Part shown: piece after piece, positions 39,941 through 48,501 of the stretch
How the letters are laid out: every line of letters begins with the position of its first letter
Numbering within the stretch: the first letter of the stretch is position 1
Origin: Amycolatopsis circi
GTDB taxonomy: Bacteria; Actinomycetota; Actinomycetes; Mycobacteriales; Pseudonocardiaceae
Direction: 5' to 3'
Length of the DNA: 62,343 nt
Assembly: GCF_003385235.1 (NCBI RefSeq)
Contig: NZ_PQIA01000043.1
Location: 1-62,343 of the forward strand
The notes under the pieces: model-generated
What the model was told of the DNA's origin: nothing
Databases searched by the model: none
Seen by the model: only the letters and a program-made list of their open reading frames with translations
Program-made: the position numbers and the translations under genes

Positions 39941-41035
39941 TCACGCTGTGATTCGCGCGGTCCAGTCCAGATGATGCCGGTATGCCCATCCTCGCCCGCC
40001 GCCGACGTCCTTGCCCGCGCTGGCCGCCACGAGCTTCTCCACCCGGGCGCGGCGCAGCCGGTCGTAGGCCGCGAACGCCGCGGGCGCGTCCGGGAGGTCG
40101 CGCAGGCACTGGCCGAGCACCACCGCGTCTTCCAGCGCCATCGACGCGCCCTGTCCCGCAGCCGGGGACGCCGCGTGTGCCGCGTCACCGGCCAGCACCA
40201 TCGACGACGTCGACCACACGCGGGTGGTCGGCAGGTCGTAGGAGTGGCCGCCGTGCACGTCGTCGCCGGTCGCGGCCACGATCGCGGCGCACGGCAGCGG
40301 GTCGTCCGCGAACGCGGCGTGGGCGAACTCACGCCAGCCTTCCGGCGTGACAGCGGCGATATCGGCACTCGATCGTTCGGAATCGGGGACACGGGCGAAC
40401 CAGAACGTCCCGCCGTCCGGGGCGGTGGTGTACCCGAACGCGGCGCTGCTGCCGCGGAGCATCCGGTAGATGCCGGGCGCGGGAGGAAATCCTTCGGCGC
40501 GCGTGTAGCCGTAGACGACGGTCAAGCCGGTGAAGCGCGGCGGCTCGGCCTGCGGGTCGATGAGCGTGCGGACCACCGAATGCAGTCCGTCCGCGCCGAT
40601 GAGCACATCGCCGGACGCGGTGGTGCCGTCCTGGAAGGTCGCGGTGACGCCCTCGGTGGCGGAGACCAGGCGCTTGCCGTGGACGATCTGGACGCCGCGG
40701 CGTTCCGCTTCCTGTTGCAGCGCACGGTAAAGCGCGGCACGGGTGAGGGTGCGCGGGCCGTCGAGTTCGCGGTCGAACTCGTGCGCGCCGAGCGTAGTCC
40801 CGTCCGGGCCGACGAGTTCCATGCCGGTCGAGGCGAAGGACGCCTCGATCACCGGAGAGTCGGCGTCGATCGCGCGCAACGCGTTCATGCCGTTGTGCAT
40901 CACCACGAGGAACGCGCCCGCGTCCGCTCCCCCGCTGGGATGCGCCTCGTAGACGACCGGCTCGTGCCCGGCGAGTTGCAATGCCATCGCCGTGACCGTG
41001 CCGGCGACTCCGCCGCCGGCGATCAAAATCCGCAT
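39941..41035 (-). CDS. FAD-dependent monooxygenase
   Basis: The 364-residue flavoprotein of the PHBH/salicylate-hydroxylase group starts MRILIAGGGVAGTVTAMALQLAGH, a Rossmann GxGxxG motif for FAD. A DG-type motif (GDVLIGADGLHSVVR) and the second FAD motif GDAAHAASPAAGQGASMALEDA follow. These enzymes hydroxylate aromatic or polyketide substrates using NAD(P)H and O2. The substrate cannot be deduced and no pathway genes adjoin. The aminotransferase gene upstream on the same strand is separated by a strong hairpin, so this is probably its own transcript. Confidence 0.9.
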   Translation of the reverse strand: MRILIAGGGVAGTVTAMALQLAGHEPVVYEAHPSGGADAGAFLVVMHNGMNALRAIDADSPVIEASFASTGMELVGPDGTTLGAHEFDRELDGPRTLTRAALYRALQQEAERRGVQIVHGKRLVSATEGVTATFQDGTTASGDVLIGADGLHSVVRTLIDPQAEPPRFTGLTVVYGYTRAEGFPPAPGIYRMLRGSSAAFGYTTAPDGGTFWFARVPDSERSSADIAAVTPEGWREFAHAAFADDPLPCAAIVAATGDDVHGGHSYDLPTTRVWSTSSMVLAGDAAHAASPAAGQGASMALEDAVVLGQCLRDLPDAPAAFAAYDRLRRARVEKLVAASAGKDVGGGRGWAYRHHLDWTARITA

Positions 41036-41056
41036 CGTGCGCCCCCTGGATACGAC

Positions 41057-41092
41057 CGTGCCGCCGCCACCGTAGCGGGTGGCGGCGGCACG
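41057..41092 (-). terminator. 15-bp hairpin between aminotransferase and monooxygenase genes
   Basis: CGTGCCGCCGCCACC (41057-41071) and GGTGGCGGCGGCACG (41078-41092) form a perfect 15-bp stem with a 6-nt loop, 10 bp past the aminotransferase stop. It is G+C-rich, with no U-run. Confidence 0.72.
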
Positions 41093-41102
41093 AAACCAGA
41101 GA

Positions 41103-42341
41103 TCAGGCGCGCTGCGCGACCGCGAGCCGCACGCAGACGGCGAGGGCGCGGACGGCCTCCTCCACCTCGGCCAGCGCGGGGAAGGTCGGCGCGATGCGGA
41201 TGACCGCGTCGGCCGGGTCGTCGCCGTGCGGATGGGTGGCCCCGGCCGGGGTCAGCGCGACGCCCGCCTCCTTGGCCAGCCGCACGACCTCCTTCGCGGT
41301 GCCCTCGGGCACAGTGAGCGAGATGAAGTAGCCGCCGGTCGGCTTGGTCCAGGTCGCCACGTCGCCCAGCTCCTCGGAGAGGATGCGCTCGACGGCGGCG
41401 AACTTGGGCGCGATCAGCTCGGCGTGCTTGCGCATGAGCGCGCGGACGCCGTCGGCGTCCTTGAGGAACAGCGCGTGGCGCAGCTGGTTGACCTTGTCCG
41501 GGCCGATCGTGCGCTTGCCGAGCACGCTCTGCCACCAGGCGAGGTTGGCCTCGGACGCGCCGAAGAACCCGACGCCGGCCCCGGCGAAGGTGATCTTCGA
41601 GGTGGAGCCGAACACGAACGCGCGGTCCGCGTTACCGGCCTCGGCGCAGAGGGCGAGGAGGTCGGCCAGCTCCGGCTCGTCGTCGGTGAGGTGGTGCACC
41701 GCGTAGGCGTTGTCCCAGATGATCCGGAAGTCCGGCGCGGCGGTCGGCATCGCGGCGAGCCGCCCGGCGGTCTCGGCGCTGAAGGTGACGCCGGTCGGGT
41801 TGGAGTACTTCGGCACGCACCAGATGCCCTTGACCGCGGCGTCCTCGGCGACGAGGCGCTCGACGACGTCCATGTCCGGGCCGGTCTCGGTCATCGGCAC
41901 CGGGATCAGCTCGATGCCGAACCGCTCGGCGAGCGCGAAGTGCCGGTCGTAGCCGGGCACCGGGCACAGCATCGCGATCCGGGGCTCGTCGGCCCAGCGG
42001 CGCACGGCGCCCGGCAGGGTGCTGAGCATCGCCTGCGCGATGGTGTCGTGCATCAGCTCCAGGCTGGAGTTGCCCGCGGCGAACAGCTGCTCGACCGGCA
42101 CCTGCAGCGCACCGGCGAAGATGCGGCGCAGCTCCGGCAGTCCCTTGAGCCCGCCGTAGTTGCGGGTGTCGGTGCCGTCCTCGGCCTTGTACTGGCCGTT
42201 CGGCAGCGTCAGGAGATCTGCGGAGAGGTCGAGCTGCCGGGGCGACGGCTTGCCGCGGGTGATGTCCAGGGACAGGCCGCGCTCGACCAGCGCAGCGTAG
42301 TCGCGACGGGCGGTGTCGACGTCGACAGGAGCTGTGGTCAT
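41103..42341 (-). CDS. Aspartate aminotransferase, actinobacterial class Ic
   Basis: The 412-residue PLP enzyme matches the Corynebacterium AspT/M. tuberculosis Rv3722c group: GLSLDITRGKPSPRQLDLS, RNYGGLKGLPELR, CPVPGYDRHFA, CVPKYSNPTGVTFS, WDNAYAVHHL, and the PLP lysine in FGSTSKITFAGAGVGFFG. It transfers the amino group between aspartate or glutamate and oxo-acids, a central nitrogen-assimilation step. TAGCGT (42348-42353, minus) ends 6 nt before the ATG without a ribosome binding site, suggesting a leaderless transcript. It is divergent from the 160-codon gene, which has the same hexamer. Confidence 0.93.
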   Translation of the reverse strand: MTTAPVDVDTARRDYAALVERGLSLDITRGKPSPRQLDLSADLLTLPNGQYKAEDGTDTRNYGGLKGLPELRRIFAGALQVPVEQLFAAGNSSLELMHDTIAQAMLSTLPGAVRRWADEPRIAMLCPVPGYDRHFALAERFGIELIPVPMTETGPDMDVVERLVAEDAAVKGIWCVPKYSNPTGVTFSAETAGRLAAMPTAAPDFRIIWDNAYAVHHLTDDEPELADLLALCAEAGNADRAFVFGSTSKITFAGAGVGFFGASEANLAWWQSVLGKRTIGPDKVNQLRHALFLKDADGVRALMRKHAELIAPKFAAVERILSEELGDVATWTKPTGGYFISLTVPEGTAKEVVRLAKEAGVALTPAGATHPHGDDPADAVIRIAPTFPALAEVEEAVRALAVCVRLAVAQRA

Positions 42342-42412
42342 ACCACCACGCTAAACCGCTCGCGCAAGCCAGTTCGGGTGACCCCCGGCTCGCGTGGGCT
42401 AGCGTGGGGCGC
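42342..42412. promoter_or_regulatory. Divergent leaderless promoters with matching -10 hexamers
   Basis: TAGCGT occurs on the minus strand at 42348-42353, 6 nt before the aminotransferase ATG, and on the plus strand at 42400-42405, 7 nt before the GTG at 42413. Neither start has a purine-rich ribosome binding site. Shared control is possible. Confidence 0.5.
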
Positions 42413-42895
42413 GTGCGGTACCTGGTGCATGCCGAGCAACGGCAGTTCTCCTTGCGGGACAAGGACGCCTGGCGTCCCGGCGACGGCGGATGGACCGACG
42501 AGGCGGTGTCCGCGCACCGCGTGGCCGTAGAGCCGTCGTCGCTCTCCGTGGCGACCGCGCGCTCCGATTGGGTCGAGGTCGACGTGTCGGTCGGCGTGGC
42601 GGCGCCCCCGGTGCGGCCGGACGCGTCCCACGTCGTGGAAGCCGACCTCGACGTCCCCGGCGGCGAGGCGACGCTGGCCGGTCCCGCCGACTACGCCCGG
42701 CAGGAGCACCGGATCGCGGTCCCGCCCGGCCGGTACCGAGTCCGAGTGTCCTATGTGGAAAGCGGTCCGCCGGCCGCCGAATGGCACGACCACGAGTTCG
42801 GCGAGCACTTCCGGTACGTGCTGGACCTGTGGCCGTCCGCCGAAGCCGCCCCGGTCGCGGTGCTGCGCCAGGGCGCCGGGGTCTGGGACGGCTGA
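42413..42895 (+). CDS. Hypothetical protein (160 aa)
   Basis: I do not recognise a family. The protein starts MRYLVHAEQRQFSLRDKDAW from a GTG and alternates short hydrophobic strands with acidic and Pro residues (VEVDVSVGVAAPPVR, HVVEADLDVPGGEATLAG, HRIAVPPGRYRVRVSYVES). It ends with EFGEHFRYVLDLWPS, a pattern suggesting an all-beta, cytoplasmic domain. The GTG at 42413 is preferred over one at 42404 because a -10-like TAGCGT ends 7 nt before it. It is divergent from the aspartate aminotransferase and 44 bp upstream of the SGNH hydrolase gene, which seems to have its own start signals. Confidence 0.75.
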   Translation: MRYLVHAEQRQFSLRDKDAWRPGDGGWTDEAVSAHRVAVEPSSLSVATARSDWVEVDVSVGVAAPPVRPDASHVVEADLDVPGGEATLAGPADYARQEHRIAVPPGRYRVRVSYVESGPPAAEWHDHEFGEHFRYVLDLWPSAEAAPVAVLRQGAGVWDG

Positions 42896-42939
42896 TATTC
42901 CGTTGGCGGCGCGCGGCCGCGGACGGCAGACTCGGCGGC

Positions 42940-44085
42940 ATGCAGTGGATCACCACCGAGATCGGCGAAGAGTTCGTGCGCGGTGCACTCGAGCTGGAAC
43001 GCACGCCGCAAGGCTTGCTGCCGCACCGGCTGACCGCACGGGCGCGAGCGCAGAACACCGACAGCAGGGTCGCGATGGCGGAGTCCCAGCCGTCCGGCGT
43101 CCGGCTGGCGTTCCGCACCGAGTCGACCGCCATCGAGCTGGACACCCACCGCACGAAGGTCGGCTATGTCGGCGTGCCGCCGCTGCCGGACGGCAACTAC
43201 GACCTCGTCCTGAACGGCAAGCTGGCCGGCTCCGCGACGGTCTCCGGCGGCGACGAACTGATCCTCGACATGATGACCGGCACCGGCGAAACCCGCCCCG
43301 GCCCGCCCGGCACGGTCCGGTTCTCCGACCTGCCTTCGGGGGTCAAGGACGTCGAGATCTGGTTGCCGTACAACGAAACCACCAGCTTGGTCGCGCTTCG
43401 TACCACTGCTCCGGTCTCTCCGCTGCCACCCGCTCGACGGGTCTGGCTGCATCACGGCAGTTCGATCAGCCACGGCACGGGTGCGGCAGGCCCGTCCCAG
43501 ACATGGGCCGCGCTGGCCGCCGCAACCGCCGGGGTGGACCTGATCAACCTGGGCTTCAGCGGGAGTGCACTGCTGGACCCGTTCACTGCGAGGGCTCTTC
43601 GTGACACGCCCGCGGATCTGATCAGCGTGAAGCTGGGAATCAACGTCGTGAACGCCGACCTGATGCGATTGCGCGCTTTCGGCCCGGCGGTGCACGGGTT
43701 TTTGGACACGATCCGGGAGGGGCATCCGGACGTTCCGCTGGTGGTGATCTCGCCTTGGCTGTGCCCGATCCACGAGGACACGCCAGGCCCGGGCGCGCCG
43801 GACTTCAGCGCCGGAACGCTCCGGTTCAAGGCGACTGGGGATCCGGCTTCCGTGGCCGAGGGAAAGCTGACGTTGAAGGTGATCCGGGAGGAGCTGGCAC
43901 GGATCGTGACGGCCCGGGAGGATCCGGCGTTGTCTTACGTGGACGGGCTTTCGCTGTATGGGGAAGGGGATTTCGCCGCGCACCCGCTGCCCGACGCGCT
44001 GCATCCGGACGCGGCTACGCATCGGTTCGCCGGGGAACGGTTCGCTAAGCAGGTCTTTGGGCCTGGCGGTCCGTTCGCGACCTGA
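42940..44085 (+). CDS. SGNH/GDSL-type hydrolase with N-terminal beta domain
   Basis: The 381-residue protein has an N-terminal beta-rich domain (about 1-160), then an SGNH hydrolase: block I LHHGSSISHGTGAAG with the nucleophile Ser, block II GFSGSALLD, block III KLGINVVNADL and block V DALHPDAATHRF with catalytic Asp and His. This two-domain layout resembles carbohydrate esterases that remove acetyl groups from sugars. No signal peptide is present, so it probably acts inside the cell. CAGACT ends 7 nt before the ATG, suggesting a leaderless start. Substrate unknown. Confidence 0.85.
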   Translation: MQWITTEIGEEFVRGALELERTPQGLLPHRLTARARAQNTDSRVAMAESQPSGVRLAFRTESTAIELDTHRTKVGYVGVPPLPDGNYDLVLNGKLAGSATVSGGDELILDMMTGTGETRPGPPGTVRFSDLPSGVKDVEIWLPYNETTSLVALRTTAPVSPLPPARRVWLHHGSSISHGTGAAGPSQTWAALAAATAGVDLINLGFSGSALLDPFTARALRDTPADLISVKLGINVVNADLMRLRAFGPAVHGFLDTIREGHPDVPLVVISPWLCPIHEDTPGPGAPDFSAGTLRFKATGDPASVAEGKLTLKVIREELARIVTAREDPALSYVDGLSLYGEGDFAAHPLPDALHPDAATHRFAGERFAKQVFGPGGPFAT

Positions 44086-44111
44086 CGGCCCCGGCTGCTA
44101 ACTTCCGCCTC

Positions 44112-45053
44112 ATGGCGGACCACACTCTCCGGGCGAAGCTGACCGACTCCGACAGCGGTGTTCTTCTCTTCGGCATCACCCCGCCCCGCCTCAGCACCTC
44201 GCCCGAGCGGATCCGGGAGATCACCGCCGCCACCCTCGCGCGGCTGAGCGACCTCGACGTCGACGGCCTCGCCCTCTACGACATCGACGACGAGAGCGAC
44301 CGCAACCCCGAGGAGCGGCCGTTCCCCTACCTGCCGACCCTCGACCCGGTCGCCTATCACTCGGACTATCTCAGCGAGTGGGACCGTCCGGCGGTGATCT
44401 ACCGGTGCGTCGGCAAATACCCCGGGGCTGAGCTGCGCGACTGGCTGCAGACCGCCGACCCCGAGCGGGTGCTGTCCGTCTTCGTCGGGGCGTCCTCGAA
44501 GGGCAAAGAGGTCCACACCCGCCTGTCCGAGGCTCAGGCGCTGCGCCGCGAAGTCCGCCCGGACCTGCTGCTCGGCGGCGTCGCCATCACCGAACGGCCC
44601 GACGAGCACCTCCGGCTGATCGCCAAGCAACAGGCTGGCTGCGCGTACTTCATCTCGCAGGTGATCTACAGCACCGACGCCGCCAAGAGCATGGTCTCCG
44701 ACTACTTCTACGCCTGCCGCGAGCAGCAGCTCGAACCCAAGCCGGTCCTGTTCACCCTCTCGGTCTGCGGCTCGGCGAAAACGCTGGCGTTCCTCAAGTG
44801 GCTCGGCGTGCACGTCCCCCGCTGGCTGGAGAACTCCCTGCGCCACGCGGACGACACGCTGGCCGAGTCGTACGAGCAGTGCCTGGCTAACGCCCGCGAA
44901 CTGGCTGCTTTCTGCCGCAAGCTCGGCATGCCGTTCGGTTTCCTCGTGGAGAGCGTGTCCATCCGCAAGGTCGAGATCGAGGCGTCGGTCGCCCTCGCGC
45001 GGGAGGTCAGCGAACTGCTCGGCCGGACGGTTACAGCGGATCCAGCGCGGTGA
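44112..45053 (+). CDS. Methylenetetrahydrofolate reductase-like TIM-barrel protein
   Basis: The 313-residue protein resembles the MTHFR barrel: LLFGITPPRLSTSPERIREITAATLARL, GLALYDIDDESDRNP, an RPFPYLPTLDP loop, LLGGVAITERPDEHLRLIAKQQAGCAYFISQVIYSTDAAKSM and FTLSVCGSAKTLAFLKWLG. The last two correspond to the substrate-side strands of MTHFR. It could reduce methylenetetrahydrofolate or act on another folate-like compound. It is shorter than E. coli MetF and its FAD contacts are not obvious. TAACTT ends 7 nt before the ATG. Its 3' end overlaps the convergent Mce-associated gene by 23 bp. Confidence 0.75.
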   Translation: MADHTLRAKLTDSDSGVLLFGITPPRLSTSPERIREITAATLARLSDLDVDGLALYDIDDESDRNPEERPFPYLPTLDPVAYHSDYLSEWDRPAVIYRCVGKYPGAELRDWLQTADPERVLSVFVGASSKGKEVHTRLSEAQALRREVRPDLLLGGVAITERPDEHLRLIAKQQAGCAYFISQVIYSTDAAKSMVSDYFYACREQQLEPKPVLFTLSVCGSAKTLAFLKWLGVHVPRWLENSLRHADDTLAESYEQCLANARELAAFCRKLGMPFGFLVESVSIRKVEIEASVALAREVSELLGRTVTADPAR

Positions 45054-45519
45054 TCTTCCACTGCCCGTCGGTGCGATGCGCAGTCACGGACAACTGCCCC
45101 ACCGACGACTGAGGCGCACCACCCCCGGGCAGGATCGTTTGCTGGTCAAGGAAAAGCAGCAGACTCGCGTCATCGCCATGCAAGGAGCGGACCCCGATCG
45201 CGCGCACTGTCGTCGTCCGAACCAGCTTTTCGCTCGCCGCACGTTGCCGGGCCGCAGCGAACTGGCTTTGATACTGGCTCACCGCCGAGCCTGTGAGGAC
45301 ATCGCCCGCGGCGCGAGCGGTGCGGTCCAGGTTCGCGTAGTCGTAAGAGAAAGCCGCCTTGACCGCGGCGCTGACCTGGTCGGTGACCTGCGACGTCGCC
45401 GCGGGGTCGACCATCGCTTCGTCGTCCTCGGGTTGCAGCAGCGACGCCTGCACGCCGAACCACACCGCGCACGCCAGTGCGATCGCGGCCACGCCAGCGG
45501 CGATCGTCCGTCGGTTCAC
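45031..45519 (-). CDS. Mce-associated membrane protein, last gene of the mce operon
   Basis: The 162-residue protein starts VNRRTIAAGVAAIALACAVWFGVQ with one N-terminal membrane segment. An NTF2-like extracytoplasmic domain follows (VSAAVKAAFSYDYANLDRTARAAGDVLTG, SQYQSQFAAARQ, QWKITALDPL). Such proteins accompany all actinobacterial mce operons (Rv3492c/Rv3493c type) and help stabilise the Mce complex. The GTG start overlaps the preceding stop (GTGA). The 3' end overlaps the convergent MTHFR-like gene. Confidence 0.88.
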   Translation of the reverse strand: MNRRTIAAGVAAIALACAVWFGVQASLLQPEDDEAMVDPAATSQVTDQVSAAVKAAFSYDYANLDRTARAAGDVLTGSAVSQYQSQFAAARQRAASEKLVRTTTVRAIGVRSLHGDDASLLLFLDQQTILPGGGAPQSSVGQLSVTAHRTDGQWKITALDPL

Positions 45520-46058
45520 GAGCCCACCGCCTGGACAGCGCCGATCTTCCACGCATCGCCGTCGCGCGCGAAGTCCACGGCCAAACGCGCCTGTTTCGCC
45601 GAGGGAGCGCCATCGCCGGTGCTCACGCGAACGTTCAGGACTGCGATCAGCCTTGCCGTGCCTGCCGAAGGATCCAGGTCGGTGACAGCGGCTTGCACCA
45701 GCGAAGCTGTCGACACGATCTTGGCGCGCTTGGCGCGGTCGATCTGCATCTGCCGGTCGCCGGACAGATCTTTGCCGTATTGCCCGGTCGTCGCGGCGAT
45801 CCAGCGGTCCACGTCGGCCGCGCTCGTGCGGTAGTCGATCGTGTTGAGCGTGACCAGACTCGTGCTCGCGGCGGCCAGCACGGCGTCCCGGGCCCGGCCG
45901 CGGGCGAGGCTGTCGTCCTGGGCCGCGCTCCACCACGACCAGCCGAACCACGCGGCGGCCAGCACCGCGACCACGGTCAGTGCAGTCAGCACCCGCGCAG
46001 TCAGGAAGGGCTGCCCAGCAACAACCTCGTCGTCAGTTTCCGCAGTATCAACAGCCAT
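45516..46058 (-). CDS. Mce-associated membrane protein
   Basis: The 180-residue paralogue of the next gene has an N-terminal membrane segment (VLTALTVVAVLAAAWFGWSWW) after an acidic cytoplasmic leader (MAVDTAETDDEVV), then an NTF2-like domain with ASTSLVTLNTIDYRTSAADVDRWIAATTGQYGKDL and DAWKIGAVQAVGS. It should sit in the cytoplasmic membrane facing the cell wall next to the Mce proteins. The ATG overlaps the MceF stop (ATGA), and its stop overlaps the next GTG. Confidence 0.88.
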   Translation of the reverse strand: MAVDTAETDDEVVAGQPFLTARVLTALTVVAVLAAAWFGWSWWSAAQDDSLARGRARDAVLAAASTSLVTLNTIDYRTSAADVDRWIAATTGQYGKDLSGDRQMQIDRAKRAKIVSTASLVQAAVTDLDPSAGTARLIAVLNVRVSTGDGAPSAKQARLAVDFARDGDAWKIGAVQAVGS

Positions 46059-47299
46059 CACGAACCGCCCAGCAACGCGCCGAGTCCGCCCTTCAGCGGC
46101 GCGGTCAGCTGTCCCAGCAGACCCGGCAACTGCTGCTGCGAACCCTGGTCCGAGGGCGCGGAAGCCTTGGGCGCGGCCGGAATCGCGGGCGGCTTCCCCG
46201 CGTACGGCGCGTTCTGCGCACCCCGGACCTCAGTCGGGCTGCCGGGAGGCTCCGCGCAGTAAGCGTTCATGTTGACCGGCGCGTCGCTCGTGTCGTTGGC
46301 CGGACGCTGTTTCGTGCCCTCGTACCCCTTCGTGCACGAATGCGGGTCGAAGAAGTTGAACACCACGCCCAGATGTCCGGTGCCGTCCGGCGAGGTCGAC
46401 GGCGAGAACGCCGAGATCACCGGGTACGCCACCAAAAGTTCCTCGATGGCGTCCTTCCGCATCGAGGTGACCTGCGCGGTGGTGAGCGAGTTCGCGAACA
46501 GCACCCCAAGATCGGTTCCGGACGTGGCAAGCACATCGCTGATCTGCCGACTCAACTGGGGAGCCTCGTCGATCACCTTGCGGATAGCCGGATCCGAAGA
46601 TTTCAGCTGCCCGGCGATCGTCTTCAGCCCGGACGCGAACGCCGTGATGTTCTGCGCCTGCCGCTCCTGCGTGGCGAAGACCGTGCGCGAATTCGCCAGC
46701 AACCCCTGCGTGTCCGGCACGTACTGGGCGGCCGTCGCGGTCAAAGAACTGGTGCTGTCCAACAGTTTCTGCAGCTGCGGTCCCGACCCGGCGAAGGCGT
46801 CGTACGTCTCGTCCACGACGGTCTTCAACGACTCCGGATGGACGCTCGCGACCAGGCCGTCGAGGTGCGTCAGCACGGAATCCGGCGTCGCGGGCAGCGA
46901 CGTGCGGTCCTGCGTGATCACCGCGCCGTCCTCCAGGTACGGGCCGGATTCGCGGTCCGGCAGCAGGTCCACGAACTGCTCCCCCACCGCCGACCGGTTC
47001 GCGACCTGCGCGTGCAGCGCGGACGGGATGTCCGGGCCGCCGGAGTCGATGTCGAGGCGGACGTCGATGCCCTGCGGGGTGAGCGTCATGGCCCCGACCC
47101 GGCCGACGGTGACGCCGCGGTAGGCGACCTCGGAGTTCACGAAAACCCCGCCGGAGTCGGCGAGCTTGAGCGTCACGTGATAGCCGCGGTTGCCGAAAAT
47201 CCGGTCGAGACCGGCGTAATGCCCGCCCGCGTACGCGACCGAAACGATGGCGATCGCGAAGAACACCAGCAGCTGGATCCGGACTTTGCGCGTGTTCAT
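46058..47299 (-). CDS. mce4F: Mce-family protein, sixth of the operon (MceF)
   Basis: The 413-residue protein has a single N-terminal membrane anchor (VRIQLLVFFAIAIVSVAYAGGHY), an MlaD/Mce beta domain (GYHVTLKLADSGGVFVNSEVAYRGVTVGRVGAMTLTPQGIDVRLDI), a long helical region probably forming the needle (LDGLVASVHPESLKTVV...LLDSTSSL) and a Pro/Ala/Gln-rich tail ending GGLGALLGGS. It is part of the steroid-import Mce complex. Start and stop overlap the neighbours by ATGA. Confidence 0.93.
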   Translation of the reverse strand: MNTRKVRIQLLVFFAIAIVSVAYAGGHYAGLDRIFGNRGYHVTLKLADSGGVFVNSEVAYRGVTVGRVGAMTLTPQGIDVRLDIDSGGPDIPSALHAQVANRSAVGEQFVDLLPDRESGPYLEDGAVITQDRTSLPATPDSVLTHLDGLVASVHPESLKTVVDETYDAFAGSGPQLQKLLDSTSSLTATAAQYVPDTQGLLANSRTVFATQERQAQNITAFASGLKTIAGQLKSSDPAIRKVIDEAPQLSRQISDVLATSGTDLGVLFANSLTTAQVTSMRKDAIEELLVAYPVISAFSPSTSPDGTGHLGVVFNFFDPHSCTKGYEGTKQRPANDTSDAPVNMNAYCAEPPGSPTEVRGAQNAPYAGKPPAIPAAPKASAPSDQGSQQQLPGLLGQLTAPLKGGLGALLGGS

Positions 47300-48501
47300 C
47301 AGCCGCCTCCCACCAGACCGCCGAGCAACCCGCCCAGCACCCCGCCGTAACCCGGTTTCGCCCCGCCCGTGGCCGGGGTGTTGGGCAGCGGCAACGGCAG
47401 CTGCGGCAACTGCGGCGTCCCTTGACCGGCGGCGGGCGGAGTGCCGCCGGTCGCCGGAGTCATCGGCAGCTGGAACGGCGGCTGCGAGGAGTTGGTGAAG
47501 TTCTGCACCAGCTTGTCGAGATCGAGGTTGATCCGCGCGTCGACGTTCGCGTAGTCGCCCTTGATCACGTTGCCCGCGTAGTCCGGGAACGGGTAGGTGA
47601 GCAGGATCCGCAGCGCGTTCGGCAGGTCCTTGCCCGCCGCGCTGAGCTGGCGCAGCGTCGGCTCCAGCGCCTTGAGGTTCGCGACGAGCTGGTCCCGGCT
47701 GCGGTTCACCGTGTCCACCGCGACCCCGGACAGCTTGTTCAGCGCGGTCAGCATCCCCACCAGCTGGTCGCGCTGGTCGGCGACGATCTTCAGCCCCGGC
47801 GCGAGTTTGTCCAGCGCGGTGGCGAGGTTCTGCTTCTGCCCGACGAGCGTGGTCGACAGCTTGTCCAGCCCGTCGATCGCGCGCAGGATCTCGCCCTTGT
47901 GCCCGTCCAGCTGGGTGGCCAGTTCGTCCACTCGGGACAGCAGCGCGCGCATCTGCGGTTCGTTGCCGGACAGCGCGTCGTTGAGTTCGTGGCTGATGTT
48001 CTGCAGCTGGTCGACGCCGCCGCCGTTGAGCAGCAACGACAACGCGCCCAGCACCTCTTCGATCTCCGGGTTGCGGTTCGTGCGCCCGAGCGGAATCTGC
48101 GCCCCGTCGGCGAGCTTGCCCGCGGGCTTCTCCGCGGTCGGCGCGCTCAGCTGCACGAACTTCTCGCCGAGCAGGCTGGATTGCCGCAGTTCGGCGCGCG
48201 CGTTGGCGGGCAGCTGGACGTCGCCGTTGACCGTCATCGACACGAGCGCGGACCGGGTGTCCGGGGTGAGCGCGATCCGGTCGATCCGGCCGACCGCGAC
48301 GTCGTTCACCTTCACGTTCGCCTGCGGCACCAGGTCCAGCACGTCGGTGAACAGCGCGGTGACGTGGTACGGATGGTCGCCGACGTCCGGGCCGCCGGGC
48401 AACGGCGTCGAGTACAGCCCGTTGAACCCGCCGTCGCTGCACCCGGCGAGCACCAGCACTCCGGCGAGCACGCCCGCCAGCCGTTTGCGGAGGCGTTTCA
48501 C
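47299..48501 (-). CDS. mce4E: Mce-family lipoprotein, fifth of the operon (MceE)
   Basis: The 400-residue precursor has a lipobox (LVLAGC, lipidated Cys21) after a basic N-terminus, as in the LprN-type MceE lipoproteins. The MlaD domain follows (YHVTALFTDVLDLVPQANVKVNDVAVGRIDRIALTPDTRSALVSM), then the helical needle region (LLSRVDELATQLDGHKGEILRAIDGLDKLS) and a Pro/Gly-rich tail. It should be tethered to the outer face of the cytoplasmic membrane. The start overlaps the MceD stop (GTGA). Confidence 0.94.
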   Translation of the reverse strand: MKRLRKRLAGVLAGVLVLAGCSDGGFNGLYSTPLPGGPDVGDHPYHVTALFTDVLDLVPQANVKVNDVAVGRIDRIALTPDTRSALVSMTVNGDVQLPANARAELRQSSLLGEKFVQLSAPTAEKPAGKLADGAQIPLGRTNRNPEIEEVLGALSLLLNGGGVDQLQNISHELNDALSGNEPQMRALLSRVDELATQLDGHKGEILRAIDGLDKLSTTLVGQKQNLATALDKLAPGLKIVADQRDQLVGMLTALNKLSGVAVDTVNRSRDQLVANLKALEPTLRQLSAAGKDLPNALRILLTYPFPDYAGNVIKGDYANVDARINLDLDKLVQNFTNSSQPPFQLPMTPATGGTPPAAGQGTPQLPQLPLPLPNTPATGGAKPGYGGVLGGLLGGLVGGG

